From Candidatus Omnitrophota bacterium (lineage in GTDB: Bacteria; Omnitrophota; Gorgyraeia; Zapsychrales; Zapsychraceae), in contig JACKFL010000006.1 in the NCBI GenBank assembly GCA_020632495.1, positions 558,001 to 622,000 on the forward strand: 64,000 nucleotides of DNA. The letters run 5' to 3'. Below the pieces are notes generated by a model. It was not told where the DNA came from. It saw only the letters and a list, made by a program, of their open reading frames with translations, and did no database searches. Positions 12,501 through 25,000 of the stretch are shown here, piece by piece (positions within the stretch are counted from its first letter, which is position 1; each line of letters begins with the position of its first letter). Made by a program: the position numbers and the translations under genes.

Positions 12501-13027
12501 CTTATTTCACCGTCCAGCACCTGTCGGACAAGGGGGTAGAGGACCCGCGCGCTTTTCTGAAGGAGCGGCTGCCCGAATACATGATCCCCGCCCAGTTTTA
12601 CCGCCTGGAGACCTTTCCGGTCACATCCCAGGGCAAGATTGACCGGCGCGCGTTACCGGACATCGCCGCTGATGCCGTCGGACCGGCCAAGGCGTACACC
12701 GCGCCGGCGAACGCCGAAGAAGAGACCTTGGCCCGCATTTGGGAAGAGATCCTCGGTATCGAGCGGGTCGGCCGTAACGATGATTTCTTTGAGTTGGGCG
12801 GACACAGTCTGCTGGCCACCCAGATCATTTCGCGCATTCAGCAGTTTTTCCAAATCGAGCTTTCCCTGCGGACCCTTTTTAATGAGCCGACTGTCCGCGG
12901 GCTTGCCGAGGCGATCAAATCGGAAAAGCAAAAGGTACCGGCAGGCCCGGCCATCGCGCGCATCAGCCGCGAGAAACACCGTGTTCAATTAACCGAGCAA
13001 GGTGATTTGGCGGAGGTGAAGAGCTAA
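6599..13027 (+). CDS. Nonribosomal peptide synthetase 1: A-PCP-C-C'-A-PCP
   Basis: 2142 aa, starting with TTG. An in-frame stop at 6578 forces a start after 6581, and a GGGGGAA ribosome binding site at 6587-6592 supports the TTG. There is no starter condensation domain: the protein opens in adenylation domain A1 (about 9-490; YTSGSTGKPKG at about 155; A10 motif near 477). PCP1 has its phosphopantetheine serine at Ser540. C (about 600-1040) has an altered active-site motif, DHIVADEWS, with catalytic-position His732. C' (about 1048-1497) has HHIITDG with His1188/His1189. A2 is about 1510-2005, and PCP2 has Ser2070. Reading the GrsA pocket positions by eye, A1 gives DILQLGMVW, close to the known Gly code, and A2 gives DAESLGTVV, close to a bacitracin-synthetase Lys code. 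It should load and join residues 1 and 2 of the product in the cytoplasm. The stop codon abuts the next start. Confidence 0.95.
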   Translation: MDGPRHSECLHELIDSVAAIELDAIAIEFNNETVTYKELNSKAGRLAKYLHSLGAGPDVLVGVCVERSIDLIVTLLAVLKSGAAYVPLDPHYPADRIQTILSDASASVYITQSTLSCPQLPPECVTVLIDNDEIFSDVEYACPHVRPYHLAYVIYTSGSTGKPKGVQIEHRSVVNFLRSMQDEPGLSADDIVLAATTISFDISVLEIFLPLITGARIHLVDRATAADGQRLISHIDRVSLMQATPATWRLLLAAGWSGKADLRALCGGEAMPVDLACQLNTRCRTVWNMYGPTETTVWSSRYRVPGNPLEISRTVPIGTPIANTTLYVLDEAGGEVPAGETGELFIGGEGLARGYVNRPELTAEKFVENDHGRLYRTGDLVRFGEDGLLEYLGRTDHQVKVRGFRIELGEIEAVLMNHKAVQSAAVTVRETPDGDKSLTAYVVCPADISPAALRTHLGAHVPEYMIPNNFVFLTALPLTPNGKVDRRALPDPDGARPDLTTPYRAPESDLERRLSDIWAAVLGISTVGMDDNFFELGGHSLQATVILARIKETSQGVISYQEFFNAPTVARQAALLASAEKDRPAARPALVKRGGDGRMKLSYAQQRLWYLDQFEGGTTSYNMIEALRFQGPLDAGRLARAFSEIIRRHAILRTNYSQENGVPYQTVRPDATFTVQQKDLSDLPEARRREELTTLARQEARHHFDLQHDLLLRVWLVQMTEDEHVMLINCDHIVADEWSLDILHRELSQAYAGKEQDASVSWDPLPVQYADYAAWEREYLTDTVVDEKLTYWRQQLKDVPAVLELPVDFETCEGPRTRGGHIHFSLPEDISRRLQSFSARHEVTLFMTLFTAWATLISRFSGRDDVVIATTMANRELPEVARMIGFFVNVLPLRLRLSGDPRLTEVLARVKQIATEAFADQDLPLDLLIEKLHLWRGDMDHLPLSQVAFNFFGSAAEPFGLAGLQAEPLALDIQMSTTDLAMLVREQKGGLGIEIQYCAGLFKPETIEKLAGRFRDVINAMLSVEDATVTDICVTAGIDDPGHAVDQGDDYFHRYLDRTNLTGNQLLVWLGQKLDPADPIYNSVITYTLKEPIDPDLFQQAFQRVVDCRDSLRTSIVDEGGIPRQVVRDRLPCTVIREDFTRHSDPPEAARVWIERNSRTAYPLNGCLFTCALIKLGEEHYIWYMGQHHIITDGWSQSLIYHDLSRFYREAAGDVPHTDGTRVAFSNFVRKERELRQSARYAKARAYWENELARDPEPLRFYGQRPQKESTLVRRLSLNLGSELTATVIAAARAASPGSKSLEAAKFNVFLTLYALFVAHVSGQREFRIGIPLHNRRAPEFKGVTGLLMQVVPVTIRIDDGDSLQTLLHRIGRTVLKAMQHGQYVMRNPDHKPLYDVVLNYHMWKGPNFHRRPVGVEWVHPGHAQESLSLQVHDFEQEMEGKTGDLHIDLDFHADVFSPEMQHIALQQFVHLIKLYTQDTARPLSGISLLTDDDRTMLLGGVNATERDRPECCLHNLIEEQARRRPQAVAVEEGTLQLTYAQLDRQANRLAHLLQSRGAGPERPVGILVERGTQMIVALLAILKAGSCYVPLDPKSPPERLKGIVDEAFTQQGEEPLILTQQSLAELLPAGEGIILLDKDVNEWIDLPQDAPAHNAGPHNLAYIIYTSGSTGTPKGVMIAHRAIVNYTLHSVRQYRMTPADKVLQFSSITFDAAGEEIYPVLSAGGTLVLRDEETIRTPAAFIAKCNQHQVTLLSMPTTYFHQLTAAAGPEGPRFGAHLRMVLFGGERVFPQEIRRWQAVYPKSPQLVNTYGPTEATVVATTYFLPPAGESPDGDREIPIGQPVDNTQVYVLNADRQPVGVGIPGELCIGGAGLARGYLERPQLTDERFIPNPLRPHTDEKVYRTGDLVRLLPDGNLEFVGRVDDQVKVRGYRIELGEVESVMKDHPAVADCAVLALAGEGTDRKLAAYFTVQHLSDKGVEDPRAFLKERLPEYMIPAQFYRLETFPVTSQGKIDRRALPDIAADAVGPAKAYTAPANAEEETLARIWEEILGIERVGRNDDFFELGGHSLLATQIISRIQQFFQIELSLRTLFNEPTVRGLAEAIKSEKQKVPAGPAIARISREKHRVQLTEQGDLAEVKS

Positions 13028-16000
13028 ATGACATCCAAGACTCAACAACAAGCCTTTGTTTTTCCGCTGTCCTTTGCGCAGCAGCGACTCTGGTTTCTGG
13101 ACCAGTACGAGGGCGGCAGTGCCACCTATAATATTTCGCACGCCTTGCGTGCCGAGGGGCACATTGACGTGCCGGCCCTGGAGCGGGCCCTGAACGCGGT
13201 CGTTGCCCGTCATGAAACGTTACGCACCACCTTCCGGACCATGGACCGACAACCGGTGCAGGTGATCCACCCGGAGATCCGTATTCAGATCCCGGTGGAG
13301 GATATGACGTCCGTCCCGATGGATGGCCGGCTGCGCCGCGCGGCGGATCTGGTATCCCGCGAGTCCCGGCTGCCGTTCGACTTAACCACAGGGCCTTTAC
13401 TGCGTTTGAAACTGTTCAGGCTGGCCGCCGACAATCACATACTCCACATCAACATTCATCATATCGTCGCCGATGGCTGGTCCATGCACGTCCTGGTTCG
13501 GGAACTGATTGCGGCTTATCAGGCGGATCTCGAGGGTCGGACGCTCGAATTGCCCGAGTTGGCCATTCAATACGTCGACTTCGCCCAGTGGCAGCGGGAT
13601 TGGCTGCAAGGCGAGGCCCTCAGCACGCGTCTCGATTATTGGAAGGAAAAGCTGTCCGGGGTTCCCCGCAAACTCGATTTACCCACCGACCGTTCCCGTC
13701 CGCCGTTTATGACGTTCCAGGGAAGGGCCAAGACGTATTCCGTGGACCGCGAACTGCGGGAGCGTTTGGAGGATATCAGCCACGCCTCGCGCGCCACGCT
13801 TTACATGACGATGCTCGCCGCCTTCGCAGCTTTGATCTCCTATTACACCCGGGAAGAGGACGTGGTCATCGCCTCGCCCATAGCAAACCGCAACCGCCCG
13901 GAAATAGAGCCGTTGATCGGATTCTTTGTGAATACCCTGCCGTTACGTGTGCGACTTCAAGGTAATCCGACTTTTAAGGAAGTGCTCAAGCAGGTCGAGC
14001 AAACCTGTCATGAAGCCTATCAGAATCAGGACTTGCCTTTTGAGAAGTTGGTAAACGACTTAGGTCTGGTCCGTGATCTCAGCCGGGCCCCGCTGGCGCA
14101 GATAGCCTTTGCGCATCAAAACGTGCGCATGCCTGACTTGGAAATGTCCGGACTGCGGTTTACCGATTTTGAGGTCCAGACCGGCACGGCCAAGACCGAC
14201 CTTGTTGTCCTGCTCGAAGAAGATCCGCGCGGGATGCTGGCCCGCGTCGAATATAATACGGATTTGTTTGACGAAGCGACCATCGACAAAATATTGGCCG
14301 GGTATCAACGTTTGCTCAAGACACTGGCGGACGATCCGGCGCGGCCGCTTAACGATCTGTACCGCGACGCGCAGCTGCGTGAACTCACCCCGGCGGAGAC
14401 CTCGGCGGAAGACACGGTGATCAACGGTTACCTGCAGAAGTCCAACTTGACCGAGAATCAGCTGCACCTGTGGCTGGGGCAGAAGCTCATCGGCGACAAT
14501 CCGCTTTATAATCTGAAGACCGTCTACACCTTGCACGAGCCGGTCGATTATCAACACTTTCAGAACGCCTTTCAAAAGATCGTCGATCTCAATGAGAACT
14601 TCCGGACCGTCTTCGTCGAAGAGGGGGGCGTCCCCGGCCAGCGTGTCCTCGATAAACTCCGGTACGAGGTGCCGTATCACGATTTTTCCGGCGCGACCGA
14701 TCCGGGGGCCGCGGCGCGCGATTGGATTGAGTCCCAATCAGACCGTGTGTTTGATCTCAGCCGGCCGTCCTTTGAAAGTGTGCTGATCAAGATCGCCGAA
14801 GACAAGTATCAATGGTACATGAATCAGCATCACATCCTGACCGACGGCTGGTCGCTGCATCTGACCTATAATCAGCTCACCGAGTTTTACCGAGCGTCTC
14901 TGGAAGGCCGGTTGGAGAGGGTCGAGGCCAAACCGCAATTCGGCAAATATATTCAGGATGAGCAGGCCTTCCGCCAGTCCGAACGCCATCGGCGTGCACG
15001 GTCCTATTGGGAAGGGCTGATGTGTGAACGGCCGGAAGCGCCGGACTTCTACGGGATCACGCCGCCGCGGAAATCGACGGCCATTCAACGGATATCGCGG
15101 CCGCGGCAAGGTATGCTGATCCAGCGGATCAACGCCTTGCGTGAGCATCCGCAGCTTGCCGGACTGGCCGAGCACACCTTGAAGTACAACTACTTTCTTG
15201 CGCTTTACGCCTTGTTTATCAGCCGCATCAGCGGCAGGCGGACCGTTTCTATCGGTGTACCCGTCCATAACCGGCGGACGAGGGAGCATGTGGATATTCA
15301 AGGGTTGTTTATGCATATCCTCCCATTGTTCATCGACATCGATGAGAACGAATCGCTCATCGATTTGATGCAGCAGATCAAACGCAAGACGTTTAACGCG
15401 ATGAAGCACGGCCAGTATGTGGTACGCAACTCGCCGCGTGATCCGGCGTACGACGTACTCTTTAATTACCAAATGTGGCGGCTGCCCAATTTTTATGCGA
15501 AGGCCTTTGAACTCGAGTGGCTGCACTCCGGTCATACCTTTGAAAGCTGCGGTCTGCAGGTCCATGATTTCGAGAAGGAAGTCCGGGGCGAGGAGCGGCT
15601 GACGTTTGATTTTGAGTTCAAGCTCGAGATCTTCGACGAGCCGTTACGGGAACAGGCCATGACTCATTTCTTCCGGCTGCTGGAATCCTCCCTGGACGAC
15701 ATCTCCCGGCCGATGCGTGGACTGGAGATGGTTTCGGATAACGAGAGCCGGGGCCGGCTCACGGAACTCAATGACACCGTCACGGAATATCCAAAGGACC
15801 TATGCGTTCATCAGTTGATTGAGCAACAGGCACAGCGGACGCCGGACAAAACCGCTGTCATCTGCGGCGACCGGAGGATGACGTACCGGGAGCTAGACGC
15901 CCGCGCGAACCAGCTGGCCCGGTATCTGGCGCAGTCGGGGATCGGATCCGATCAGGCGGTAGGTATCTGTTGTCGACCGGGAACGGACATGATCACCGGT

Positions 16001-19000
16001 CTGCTCGGTATTCTCAAGAGCGGCGCCGCCTATATTCCCATCGATCCGACTTATCCGGCCGACCGCCTGCGCACCATGTTTGAGGCCGCGCCGCTGGCGG
16101 CATTAATCGTACACGACGCATCGGCCGAGCTTCATAATTTTGGCGAACTGAAAGGGGACGCCGGCTTCAGGGTTATCAACCTGGATGCTCGGCGCGAAGA
16201 GCTTGAAGCCCAGCCGGCAACGGCCCCGCACTCTACGGTGTCACCCCGTGATCTGGTCTATATGATTTTTACCTCCGGTTCAACCGGGACACCCAAGGCC
16301 GCCGGGGTTTATCACGCCGGATTCACCAACCTCCTGTGGTGGTTCACGCGTACCCTGGACTTAACCGCCGCCGACAATGTCTTGGTGATATCCTCATTGA
16401 GCTTTGATCTCACTCAAAAGAATCTCTACGCGCCGTTGCTTGTGGGCGGGACGCTGAATTTTAATCCCGATTGCTATTATGACCCGAAGCATATCGCGGA
16501 TATCGTGGCCGAGCAGGGGATAACCTGGCTGAACTGCACTCCCAGCGCTTTCTATCCCCTCCTTGACCGGGCGCGGGCCGACCGCTATCAATCGATACAG
16601 GGTCTGCGTTACGTTGTGCTGGGCGGTGAACCGATCGCCCTGCCGCGGTTACGGCCCTGGCTGGAATCGAATACCTTTAGCGGACGCGTTATGAACAGCT
16701 ACGGCCCGACGGAATGTACCGACGTGACGACGTATCATATTTTGTCGGAAGCGACCATAGCCGCCGATCAATCCGTACCGATCGGACGTCCGGTGGCCAA
16801 TACCCAGCACTATATCCTCGACGAGTATTTGCGGCCCGTCCCGGCGGGTGTGCCCGGTGAACTGTGCATTGCCGGTGACTGCGTCGGCGCCGGATACATA
16901 TTTGATCCCGATATGACCGCCGTTAAATTCATCGACAATCCGTTCGGTCCTGGAAAGCTGTACCGCACGGGTGATACCGTCCGTCTGCGGCCGGATAGTG
17001 AGATCGAATTCGTGGGGAGGAGCGATGACCAGGTCAAGATCCGCGGTTTCCGGATCGAGTTGGGGGATATAACGGCCGCCCTCAACCGCCATCCCGCCGT
17101 CAAAGAATCTGTCGTCATAGCTGCGGATGACGGGCGCGGCAACAAATCGTTGGCGGCCTACGTGGTCAGTAACAACGGACCCATCTGCCCGGCAACTCTG
17201 CGCAATGATCTGAAAAATGAACTGCCTGAATATATGGTGCCGCACAGCGTCACGCAAATTGAATCGATGCCGCTCTCGCCGAACGGTAAACTCGACCGCC
17301 GGGCGTTGCCGGCTCCGGCGGAAGCTGTGACTGAGGAGGAAACAGTCTACGAAGCCCCCCGCAACGAATTGGAGCAGTCGCTGGCCGCGATCTGGTCCGA
17401 GGTGACCGGCGCCGTTCGGGTGGGCATTCACGACAACTTCTTTGATCTCGGCGGGCATTCTCTCATGGCGACACAAATTGTGTCGCTGATCCGGGATGCC
17501 GTTGGCGCCGAAATTCCGGTCCGGGCCCTGTTTGAAGCACCGACGGTCGCCGGTCTGAGCGCCGTTGTGACCGACGCCCTGTCCGCCGGTGCCCGCGTGG
17601 ATGCCCGGCCCATACCGCGCGTGTCCCGCGAAGAGCGCATCGCCTTGTCCTACGGGCAGGAACACATATGGGTCATGGAAAACATGACCGATGCCAAAGC
17701 CACCTTCAATATGCCGGTCGCCCTGCGCGTGGCCGGACCGGTCGACACGGACCGGCTGCAGCATGTGCTGGATGAGATTGTCGATCGGCATGAGGTCCTG
17801 CGCACAATTATCAAGACGGACGGGATGGAGTTCTTTCAGCACGTCCAGTCTCCGGCCGGATTACCCCTGGAGATTATCGATGTCGATGCGCTTGCCGAAG
17901 CGGAACAGGAGGAGTACGGACGGCGTTTTATCATGGAAGAGGCGCGCCGGCCTTTTGATTTGACTACCGGGCCGATTATTCGCGCCTACTTGCTGCGCTT
18001 CGGTTCCGCGGACCATATCCTGGTCATCAATGTGCATCACATTGCCTTTGACGCCTTTTCGGCAAATATCATTTTACGGGAGATCGGCATACTTTACCGG
18101 GATTTGACGCCCGGTCGGCCGTCTCCGTTACCGGAACTTGCCGTTCAATACGCGGATTACGCGGTATGGCAGCGCGGGCAGTTGTCGGGGCCGAAATACC
18201 GGGACAAGTTGCGGGTGTGGCAGGACAGGCTCAACGGGGCCGGCGCGAGCCTGCCGTTACCGACGGACAATCCGCGGCCGGCGGTGCAGACCTACGCCGG
18301 TGCGGACCGGCGCTTTACGCTGGACGCAAAGACGGTTGCTGTCCTGGAACGTATCGCCCGGGACTCCTCATCGACGTTATATATGACCTTGTTGGCCGCT
18401 TTCGCGACGGTGATCTCGCAATGGTGCGGGGAGGAGGATATTGTCATCGCGTCTCCCGTGGCAGGCCGCACGCATAAAGATACGGCGGGCATGATCGGAT
18501 TGTTCGTCAATCTGCTGCCACAGCGGATCGATCTGAGCGGCAATCCCACATTTACTGATTTGCTGGCACGGGTCCGGACGATGTGCCTGGAGTCCCAGGA
18601 ACACCAGGACGTGACTTTCGATCATATTATCGGCTCGCTGGATGTTCCCCATGACCCGGGACGCTCTCCGTTTTCCCAGGTTGTCTTCAATCTTCAGCAC
18701 GCGCCGGAAGACCGATTCTCCGTGGACGAACTTGAATTCTCTCCGGTGGAATACGAAGGCGACACGGCCAATACCGATATTGCGGTGATGATGGACCAGG
18801 AAGCGGGCGGCGCGGTGCGCGGGATGATCGAATTCAATACGGATCTCTTCCGGCCGGAGACGATCGATAATTTGCTCCGTAATTTTACCGCCGTCGTCAG
18901 GGAAGCCGCTGATCAACCGGGCAGGCAGCTGTCCGCGATATACGAGGTATGCGGACTGGATGCGACCATGGCGCACCGCTCGCAAAAGGAAAAGGATCCG

Positions 19001-22000
19001 TTCGGCTATTATTTACAACATTCCAACTTGAGCGGACATCAGTTGATCCTGTGGGCGGGACAGCAACTGGACCGGGATAACCCCATCTATAACAGCACGA
19101 TCACCTATCGCATGCCGGAGCCGATTGATATCGGTCATTTCCGCAAGGCGTTTCAGGCGGTGATCGATACCCGGGATTCCTTGCGCACCGTAATACGTGA
19201 GGTCGACGGGATACCCCAACGGCATGTGGTCGATCATCTTGAGTATCACGTGATCTATCAGGATTTCAGCCGGGAAGCCGATCCGGAGGCCGCCGCGCAA
19301 ACGTGGATCAACCGTCAAGCCAAGTCCGCTTTTCCGTTGGATCAATGCCTCTTCCGGTGCGCCTTGCTAAAGGTGGCCGAGAACGATTGCATCTGGTTCA
19401 TGAGCCAGCACCATATTATTACCGACGGTTGGTCACAGGTGCTTGTCTATAAAAGCACATCGGAATTTTACAAACAGTCTTTGCGAGGCGAATTAGCAGT
19501 GCCGGCCCTGCCGCAATATGAGGATTACCTTGCCCTGGAACGTTCATATCGCGGATCTGAGCGTGAGCAGAAGGATGCCGCTTATTGGGAAGATCTGCTC
19601 TCCGAGAAGGACGACGCGTTGACTTACTACGGCCGCTCACCGGTCAAGCAGGGTACGGTCATGACCCGCCTGTCGCGCCGTCTCGGTGAGGAGATAAGCG
19701 CCGGGATTATGCGTTTGGTGGAAGGCCAGGAGACGGAACGCAACACTGCCGAAGCGATCAAGTTTCAGATCTTTCTTGCGGTCTTTGCCGTATTCCTGTG
19801 GAGGATCAGCGGAAAACGTGGGTTTAACATCGGCATTCCGTTGCACAACCGCCGTGGAAAAGACACCAAGGACGTGACCGGACTCGTAATGCGGGTCGTG
19901 CCGCTGCGTGTCGATATAGATCCCCGGGCGACCTTCAGTGAATTGATGGCAACGGTCCGGCGCAGCCTGTTGAAGGCGATGCAGCACGGACAATACCTGA
20001 TCAATAACAATCACAAGGATCCGGTGTACGATGTGCTGCTCAATTTCCATACCTGGAAAGGAGAGCCGTTTTATACCAAGGCCCTCACCGTCGACTGGGT
20101 GCATCCCATGCAGGCCTTCGAAAGCCTTGCGCTCAATGTGCACGATATGGAACGCGATATGGATGACCGGGCGGCCAACCTGCAAATTGACTTTGATTTT
20201 CACCGGGAAGTATTCCCGCCCGAACTGCAGCAGCAGACGATGAATCATTTTTGTCATCTGTTGTCGCAATGTATCGGCAATCTCGATCATCCCGTTTATA
20301 AAATTTCGCTGCTCATGCCGGATGAGGAACGGCAGATCCTGTGTGATTGGAATGACACGGCCATGCCGTTGCCAGAGACTTGTATTCACCGGGTGATCGA
20401 GGAACAGGCGGCCCGCGCGCCGGAGGCCATCGCCTTGCGCTACGAAGGCCGGTCGATGTCCTACGCTCAGCTGAACGCGGAGGCCAACCGCTTGGCCCAC
20501 TATTTGCGCGCCAACGGAGTCGGCCGCGATGAACTCGTCGGTATTTGCATGGAACGTTCCCTTGAGATGGTCGTCGGATTATTGGCGATCGTCAAGGCCG
20601 GAGGGGCCTACGTTCCGGTTGATCCCACTTATCCGCGTGACCGGATTTCCTACATGCTGGAAGATTCCGGGGTATCGATGTTACTCACCCAACAACGCTT
20701 GGCGGCTAACCTGCCGGAACATGCCGCGCGCGTGGTGTGCGTCGACACCGACCAGGAGCACTGGGCCGCTCAGACCGCTACAAATCCCAAGATCGACATC
20801 GCACCGACCGACCTGGCGTACATGATTTATACCTCCGGATCCACCGGCAAACCCAAGGGGGCCATGAATACCCATGTGGCCATCCTCAACCGTCTGCTGT
20901 GGATGCAAAAGGAATACCGGATTTCCGCCGCCGACCGCGTCCTGCAAAAAACACCTTTCAGTTTCGACGTCTCTGTCTGGGAATTCTTCTGGCCGCTAAT
21001 GGCCGGCGCCACGTTGGTGATCGCCCGCCCCGAGGGCCACAAGGACAGTGCGTATCTGCGGGACCTTATGATAGTAGAAGGCGTCACCACGTTGCACTTC
21101 GTGCCGTCTATGCTGCAGATCTTCCTCGAGGAAGAAGGGATTGAACGGATTTCGTCACTGAAACGTGTGATCTGCAGCGGGGAGGCCTTGTCCGTGGAGG
21201 TCCAAAACCGATTCTTCGCGCGTCTGAGCGCGGGACTGCACAATTTATACGGCCCCACGGAAGCCGCGGTGGACGTAACGTATTGGGCGTGCCGCCCGGA
21301 TGACGACCGGCATACGGTTCCGATCGGCCGGCCCGTGGCCAACACGCAGATATATATCCTGGACCCGGATATGCGGCCGGTGCCCGTCGGCGTAGCCGGT
21401 GAGTTGCATATCGGCGGCATTCAGCTGGCGCGGGGATATCATAACCGCGAGGAACTGACCCGTGAGAAGTTTGTCCCGGATCCGTTCAGCGATGTCCCGC
21501 AGGCCCGGCTCTATAAGACAGGCGATCTGGCGACGTTCATGCCCGACGGCAATATCGAGTTTCTGGGGCGCATCGACCACCAGGTCAAGATTCGCGGCTT
21601 CCGCATTGAGCTGGGCGAGATCGAGGCCGCCTTGCTGCGCCATGCCAATATTAAGGAGTGCGTGGTCGTAGCCCACAAGGATAGCGGCGGTAACGACAGT
21701 CTTGTTGCATATCTGGTCGCCGACGGCGGGGAGCCGAAGATCGATGAAGTGCGCGCTTTTCTGTTAGAGAGTTTGCCGGATTACATGGTGCCGGCGGTGA
21801 TGATGGTGATTGACCGCATGCCGCTTTCGCCGAACGGCAAACTGGACCGCCGCGCCCTCCCGGAACCCCAAGCGTCCCGTTCCGGCCTCAGCAGTGAATA
21901 TGCCGCCCCGCGCACACCGCTGGAGGAACAGCTGGTCGAGATATTTAAAGAGCTGCTCGGGCTGGACCGGGTCGGTATCAATGATAATTTCTTTCAGCTC

Positions 22001-25000
22001 GGCGGGCATTCGCTGCAGGCCATCCGGCTCATTTCCCGCATCCGGGCCGATCTGAAAGTGGACCTGCCGCTGCGATTGTTTTTCGAATCGTCCCATGTGG
22101 CCGAATTGGCCGTACAGATAGAAGCCGCTCAAGAGTTGGCCACCCGACGTCCGACCCTGGAATTGTCGGCGGTGCCCCGTGGTCAACGGATGCCTTTGGC
22201 GTTTACGCAACAAAGGTTGTGGATCCTCGATCAGCTGGAGCCGGGGAGCAGCGCCTATAACATGCCGACGGCGATTGGGATTAAGGGACCCTTCCGGGTA
22301 CAGCTGTTTGAACGCATTTTCAATACCATTATCCAACGGCATGAAGTACTGCGTACCACATTCGCGGAGGAAAACGGACAACCCTATTTGGTTATCGCAC
22401 CGGAACTCAGCATCAGTCTGCCCGTGGAAGACCTGACCCATGTGCCGGCGGAAAATTTGAAGGAAGCGGCGTGGCGGATCGCCACGCGTGAAGCGGCGAC
22501 ACCCTTTGATCTGACGCGCGGTCCGTTGGTCCGCGCCCGGGTATTGCGGTTGGATAAAGATGAACATGTGCTGATGTTTACCACGCATCATATCATTACG
22601 GACGGCTGGTCGATCGCGGTATTCGTGGAGGAGATCCAGCAACTGTACACCGCGTTCTCGAGCAATCTGCCGCCCGTCTTACCTGATCTCTCGGTACAAT
22701 TTGCGGACTACGCCTATTGGCAAAATGAGTGGTTTAAAGGCGAAGCCCTTAAGCCGCAGATCGACTACTGGAAGAACAAGATGGAGGGGGCGCCGGCCCT
22801 GCTCGAGCTTCCCACCGATCGGGTTCGGCCGCCCATCGAGGGATACGCCGGCACCAACATCGATTTCAAGCTGGATGCGGATCTCACCGCCCGATTGAAG
22901 AAGTTGGCGCAGGAATCGGGCGTGACACTGTTTATGCTATTGCACGCGGCGTTCCTGATGCTGCTGGCCCGTTACAGCCGTCAGGAAGATATCGTGTTAG
23001 GGACACCGACGGCCAACCGTAACTTTCACGAAGTAGAACCTCTTATCGGATTTTTCGTCAATACATTATTGTTGCGGGTCGACCTCTCGGGTGATCCGAC
23101 TTTTGAGCAACTGCTTAAGCGTGTCCGGCAAACGGATATCGAAGCGTTCGAGCAGCAACAGGTGCCCTTTGAACACTTATTGGAAACGCTGAGACCTGAG
23201 CGAAGCCTCAGCTATTCGCCCTGGTTTCAGGTGCTTTTTGTATTGCAGAACACACCCGGCTGGGATTCGCGTCAGATCAAGGACCTGGAGTTTTACGATT
23301 TCGGCTACGAAACCACCTCAGCCAAGTTCGACCTCTGCCTGGATATGCGGGAGGACGAAAACCTTTTAACCGGTTTATTCCAGTACAAGACTGAATTGTT
23401 TGATGCCGCTACGATTAACGGGATGATCTGCCAATTCCGGCAGTTGCTGCGGGGAATTGTCCGGGGGCCTGACAAGAGAATATCCGAATACGGCCTCATC
23501 GAACAGACGGACGCCGATAAAATCCTGTTGGAATGGAACCGGACGGAAAAAGTATATCCTCAAGAACAGTGCATCCATCAACTGTTCGAAGAACAGGTCA
23601 GGAAAACGCCACAGGCGCCGGCGCTCATCCAGGAGGACCGCCAACTGACTTATGAACAATTAAATCGGCGCGCCAATGTGCTGGCACACTATTTGCGCAA
23701 CAAGGGAGTCCGGCCCGGAAAGTTTGTCGGTGTTTGTATTGAACGGAGCCCGGAGATGATGGTCAGCCTGTTGGCCATTCTCAAGGCCGGAGGGGCCTAT
23801 GTTCCGCTCGATCCGAATTATCCGACGGACCGACTGCAGTATATGATTGACGACACGGGACTGGCCGTGGTCTTAACCAGCCAGCGGGTTTTTGACGAAC
23901 GCTCACTTTTATTCAGCGGCGCGGTCGAAGCCGTCTGTTTGGACTCGGATTGGGAGACCATAGAGCAGGAATTCGACGGGCAGGGTCATCAGCCCCCCAA
24001 CGGTTATCCGTTAAATTCCAGCAATCTGGCCTATATTATTTATACATCAGGATCTACCGGCAAGCCCAAGGGGGTCATGATCGAACACCGGTCACTCGTA
24101 AACTATGCCTGTTGGGCGCGGGATGCTTTCGGTATCACGCCGGAGGACCGGTTCTTGCAATTCGCGTCGATCAGTTTCGACGCGGCGGGAGAGGAGATTT
24201 ATACAGCGCTCACCAGCGGTGCGGCCTTGGTATTGCGGACAGATGAGATGATCAGTTCGGGGCGGACATTCTTCGAGTTATGCGGACGCTGGGGGATAAC
24301 CGCGCTGGAAACGCCTACCGCCTACTGGCACCAGCTTGTCACGGATCTGATGAATGAACCGGACATTGAGATCCCCGAGTGTCTTAAGGTTTTCGTTATC
24401 GGCGGAGAACGGGCTTTGCCGGAAAAAGTCCGGAATTGGGCCCGCCGGGTCGGCGCCCGTCCCCGGTTGATTAACGGATACGGTCCGACCGAAACGACGA
24501 TCGCCTGTACGGCCAAATACCTCAGTCCTGCGGAATCCGAATCGTCAGCGTTGCGTGAAGTGCCGATCGGAAATCCCGTCGCCAATACCCAAGCCTTTAT
24601 CCTGGATGAACACCGGCAACCGTTACCCGTCGGTGTTCCGGGCGAATTGTATATCGGAGGGGACGGCCTGGCGCGCGGCTATCTCAACCAGGATGCGCTT
24701 ACCGAAGATCGGTTTGTGACGGTCGCGTTTGAGGGCCGGCCGCCGCAGCGGCTTTACCGGACGGGTGACCTGTGCCGCTACCTGCCGAACGGTGATATCG
24801 AGTATCGGGGCCGGATTGACGATCAGGTGAAGATCCGGGGATTCCGCATAGAGCTTGGCGAGGTCGAATCGGTACTGGCTCAGCATCCGGAGGTCGGGGA
24901 ATGTGCCGTGCTGGTCAAGGAAACGGGCGACGCCAACAAGCGCCTCATCGCCTATGTGGCCGCGGATGAGAAGCGTGTTGATGCCACCGACTTGCGCGCC

